DNA of 6,578 bases, taken from contig CAMLLE010000180.1 in assembly GCA_946480555.1 (NCBI GenBank), forward strand, positions 1 to 6,578, read 5' to 3'. This DNA comes from an uncultured Verrucomicrobia subdivision 3 bacterium (GTDB taxonomy: Bacteria; Verrucomicrobiota; Verrucomicrobiae; Limisphaerales; CAMLLE01). Position numbers and translations under genes: made by a program. Shown one piece after another: positions 5,450-6,578 of this stretch; positions within the stretch are counted from its first letter, which is position 1, and each line of letters starts with the position of its first letter. Under the pieces are notes generated by a model, which saw only the letters and a program-made list of their open reading frames with translations, did not search any database and was not told where the DNA came from.

Positions 5450-6578
5450 ATGCACTCCGAGACCGTTAAACCCGATTCCCGAAAAACCTCCTTTGCTTTC
5501 ATCGTTCGCCGCTACATCCGCGAACTCAAACGCCGCTGGTGGATTGTTCCGGTCGCCGTCGTCCTGTTCGCCTGCCTGGCGCGTTTCGCATTGCCGGAAC
5601 GCGGACCGGAGATCGCCATGTTCCAGGCGCAGATGTGGGTTGGCGGCCGGATTCAACTCAATGACAACAAAATTTATCACGAAGAAGTCCAGAGCTTTTA
5701 CGGCACGCAAATGGAGTTGATGCAGAGCCGCACCATTCTGCGCCGGGCCCACGCCGCCGTGCGAAGGCAATTGCCGGACGCTCCCGAAACGCCGGTGCGG
5801 TTGAACGTCACCCTGTCCCCGCGCGCCGCGATCTTCACGTTGACGGCTTCGGGGCCGAATCCCGATTACGTGAAGCGCTTTCTCGACGCTGTCATGGATG
5901 AATACCTCGACTACAAGCGCGAGATGCGCGCACAGAAAGCAGATCTCACGGTCGCCTCGATCTCCGGTGAACTCACGCGCATGGACGCGGAATTCAATCG
6001 CGCCCACGATCAGCTGAACGCCTTCCTGCGAACCAACAGTGTCGCCGAACTGAATCAGCAAGGCAGCGACTCCAGCGGCGGCCTTGCAGCTCTCAACAGC
6101 AGGCTCGCGGATCTGAACTACCGTTTCGGCAACCTGTCGCTGATCGCTTCGAATCAGAACTACGAACTGGCTTCGATCACCAGCGAATCTCAACCCACGT
6201 CCGACCTCCGGCTTCAGGCGTTGCGGGAAATTGCGCGGCTCGAGGCCCAACGCGAGGAACTGGCGCACAACCTCCGGCCAAAGCATCCGCGGATGATCCA
6301 GCTCGAAACGGAGATTCGCGCGCAGAAGGAACTGCTGAAGTTCGCGCACGAACAAAGCCGCGAGGCGCTGAACCAGACGCTCGCCGCAGTGGGACTGGAA
6401 ATTAGCAACACCGAAACGCTCATTCGCGAGCAGGAAAAGCGCATGGTTGATGCCCGCTCGCGCATCGCCGAATACGAACGCCTCACGCAGAACCTGGCAC
6501 GTGCCGAACGGGTCCACGATTACCTCCTGTCCACGGTTCGCAACGTCGATCTCAACAAACATCTCGATCAGGAAAACA
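5450..6578 (+). CDS. Wzz/GumC-type polysaccharide co-polymerase (3' end outside window)
   Basis: The frame opened by ATG 5450 stays open to the window's end, giving 376 visible residues. The protein is of the chain-length determinant family (Wzz/GumC/ExoP-N type), an inner-membrane protein with a large periplasmic part that sets polysaccharide length and contacts the Wza-type protein. A basic cytoplasmic start (about 1-30, 'YIRELKRRWW') leads to the first membrane helix (about 31-49, 'WIVPVAVVLFACLARFAL'). The N-terminal domain follows ('QMWVGGRIQLND'), then a long alpha-helical region with heptad-like spacing (about 165-195 and 255-355). 'LRPKHPRMIQLETEI' (275-289) matches the family's conserved PKHP element. 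The second membrane helix and any tyrosine kinase domain lie beyond the window. The start is six bases after the export gene's stop. A long open frame on the opposite strand (4991-6562) is a shadow of this gene. Family call is strong; the kind (with or without kinase) is undecided. Confidence 0.92.
   Translation, partial: MHSETVKPDSRKTSFAFIVRRYIRELKRRWWIVPVAVVLFACLARFALPERGPEIAMFQAQMWVGGRIQLNDNKIYHEEVQSFYGTQMELMQSRTILRRAHAAVRRQLPDAPETPVRLNVTLSPRAAIFTLTASGPNPDYVKRFLDAVMDEYLDYKREMRAQKADLTVASISGELTRMDAEFNRAHDQLNAFLRTNSVAELNQQGSDSSGGLAALNSRLADLNYRFGNLSLIASNQNYELASITSESQPTSDLRLQALREIARLEAQREELAHNLRPKHPRMIQLETEIRAQKELLKFAHEQSREALNQTLAAVGLEISNTETLIREQEKRMVDARSRIAEYERLTQNLARAERVHDYLLSTVRNVDLNKHLDQEN

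Noticed and set aside
4991..6562. A 523-residue open frame on the minus strand
   Set aside because: It is antisense to two strongly supported genes (Wza-type export protein and Wzz-type co-polymerase) whose frames match known families along their length. The antisense translation shows no recognisable domain, so it is a GC-driven shadow.

Overview
The window is a compact, single-strand (+) piece of a surface or exopolysaccharide (EPS) biosynthesis locus. It holds eight genes and is cut at both ends: the first gene lacks its 5' part and the last lacks its 3' part. The DNA is GC-rich. Nearly all of it is coding, and the longest non-coding gap is about 65 bases. No starts have a well-placed Shine-Dalgarno sequence, and several genes overlap by a few bases. 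This style, together with VanZ, WecG/TagA-like, stand-alone B2-type peptidase and short Wza-type genes in one run, suggests a Verrucomicrobia/Planctomycetes-type bacterium (Verrucomicrobia favoured). That placement is an inference from gene content, not from any marker gene.

Layout from left to right: (1) the C-terminal end of a GT4 glycosyltransferase; (2) a WcaF-like hexapeptide-repeat acetyltransferase; (3) a WaaE/KdtX-like GT2 glycosyltransferase; (4) an OafA-like membrane acyltransferase (acyltransferase family 3); (5) a small VanZ-like membrane protein; (6) a WecG/TagA/CpsF-type (GT26) glycosyltransferase; (7) a stand-alone homologue of the lasso-peptide B2 cysteine peptidase; (8) a short Wza-type periplasmic export protein with one SLBB domain; (9) a Wzz/GumC-type chain-length co-polymerase that runs off the right edge. 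The first item is only a fragment, so eight genes have a visible start.

Read together, genes 1, 3 and 6 would build a lipid-linked oligosaccharide at the cytoplasmic face of the inner membrane. Genes 2 and 4 would decorate it with acyl groups, by a cytosolic and a membrane-embedded mechanism respectively. Genes 8 and 9 would control chain length and export across the periplasm. The roles of the VanZ-like protein and the B2-like peptidase are not known in this setting and are the most interesting points. The flippase (Wzx), polymerase (Wzy) and initiating phosphoglycosyltransferase are not in the window and would be expected in the flanks.

There are no rRNA or tRNA genes, CRISPR arrays, insertion sequences or convincing terminators. 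The families are all recognisable. I do not see a wholly new system, but the B2-like peptidase without a lasso precursor and the Wza lacking an outer-membrane segment deserve follow-up.
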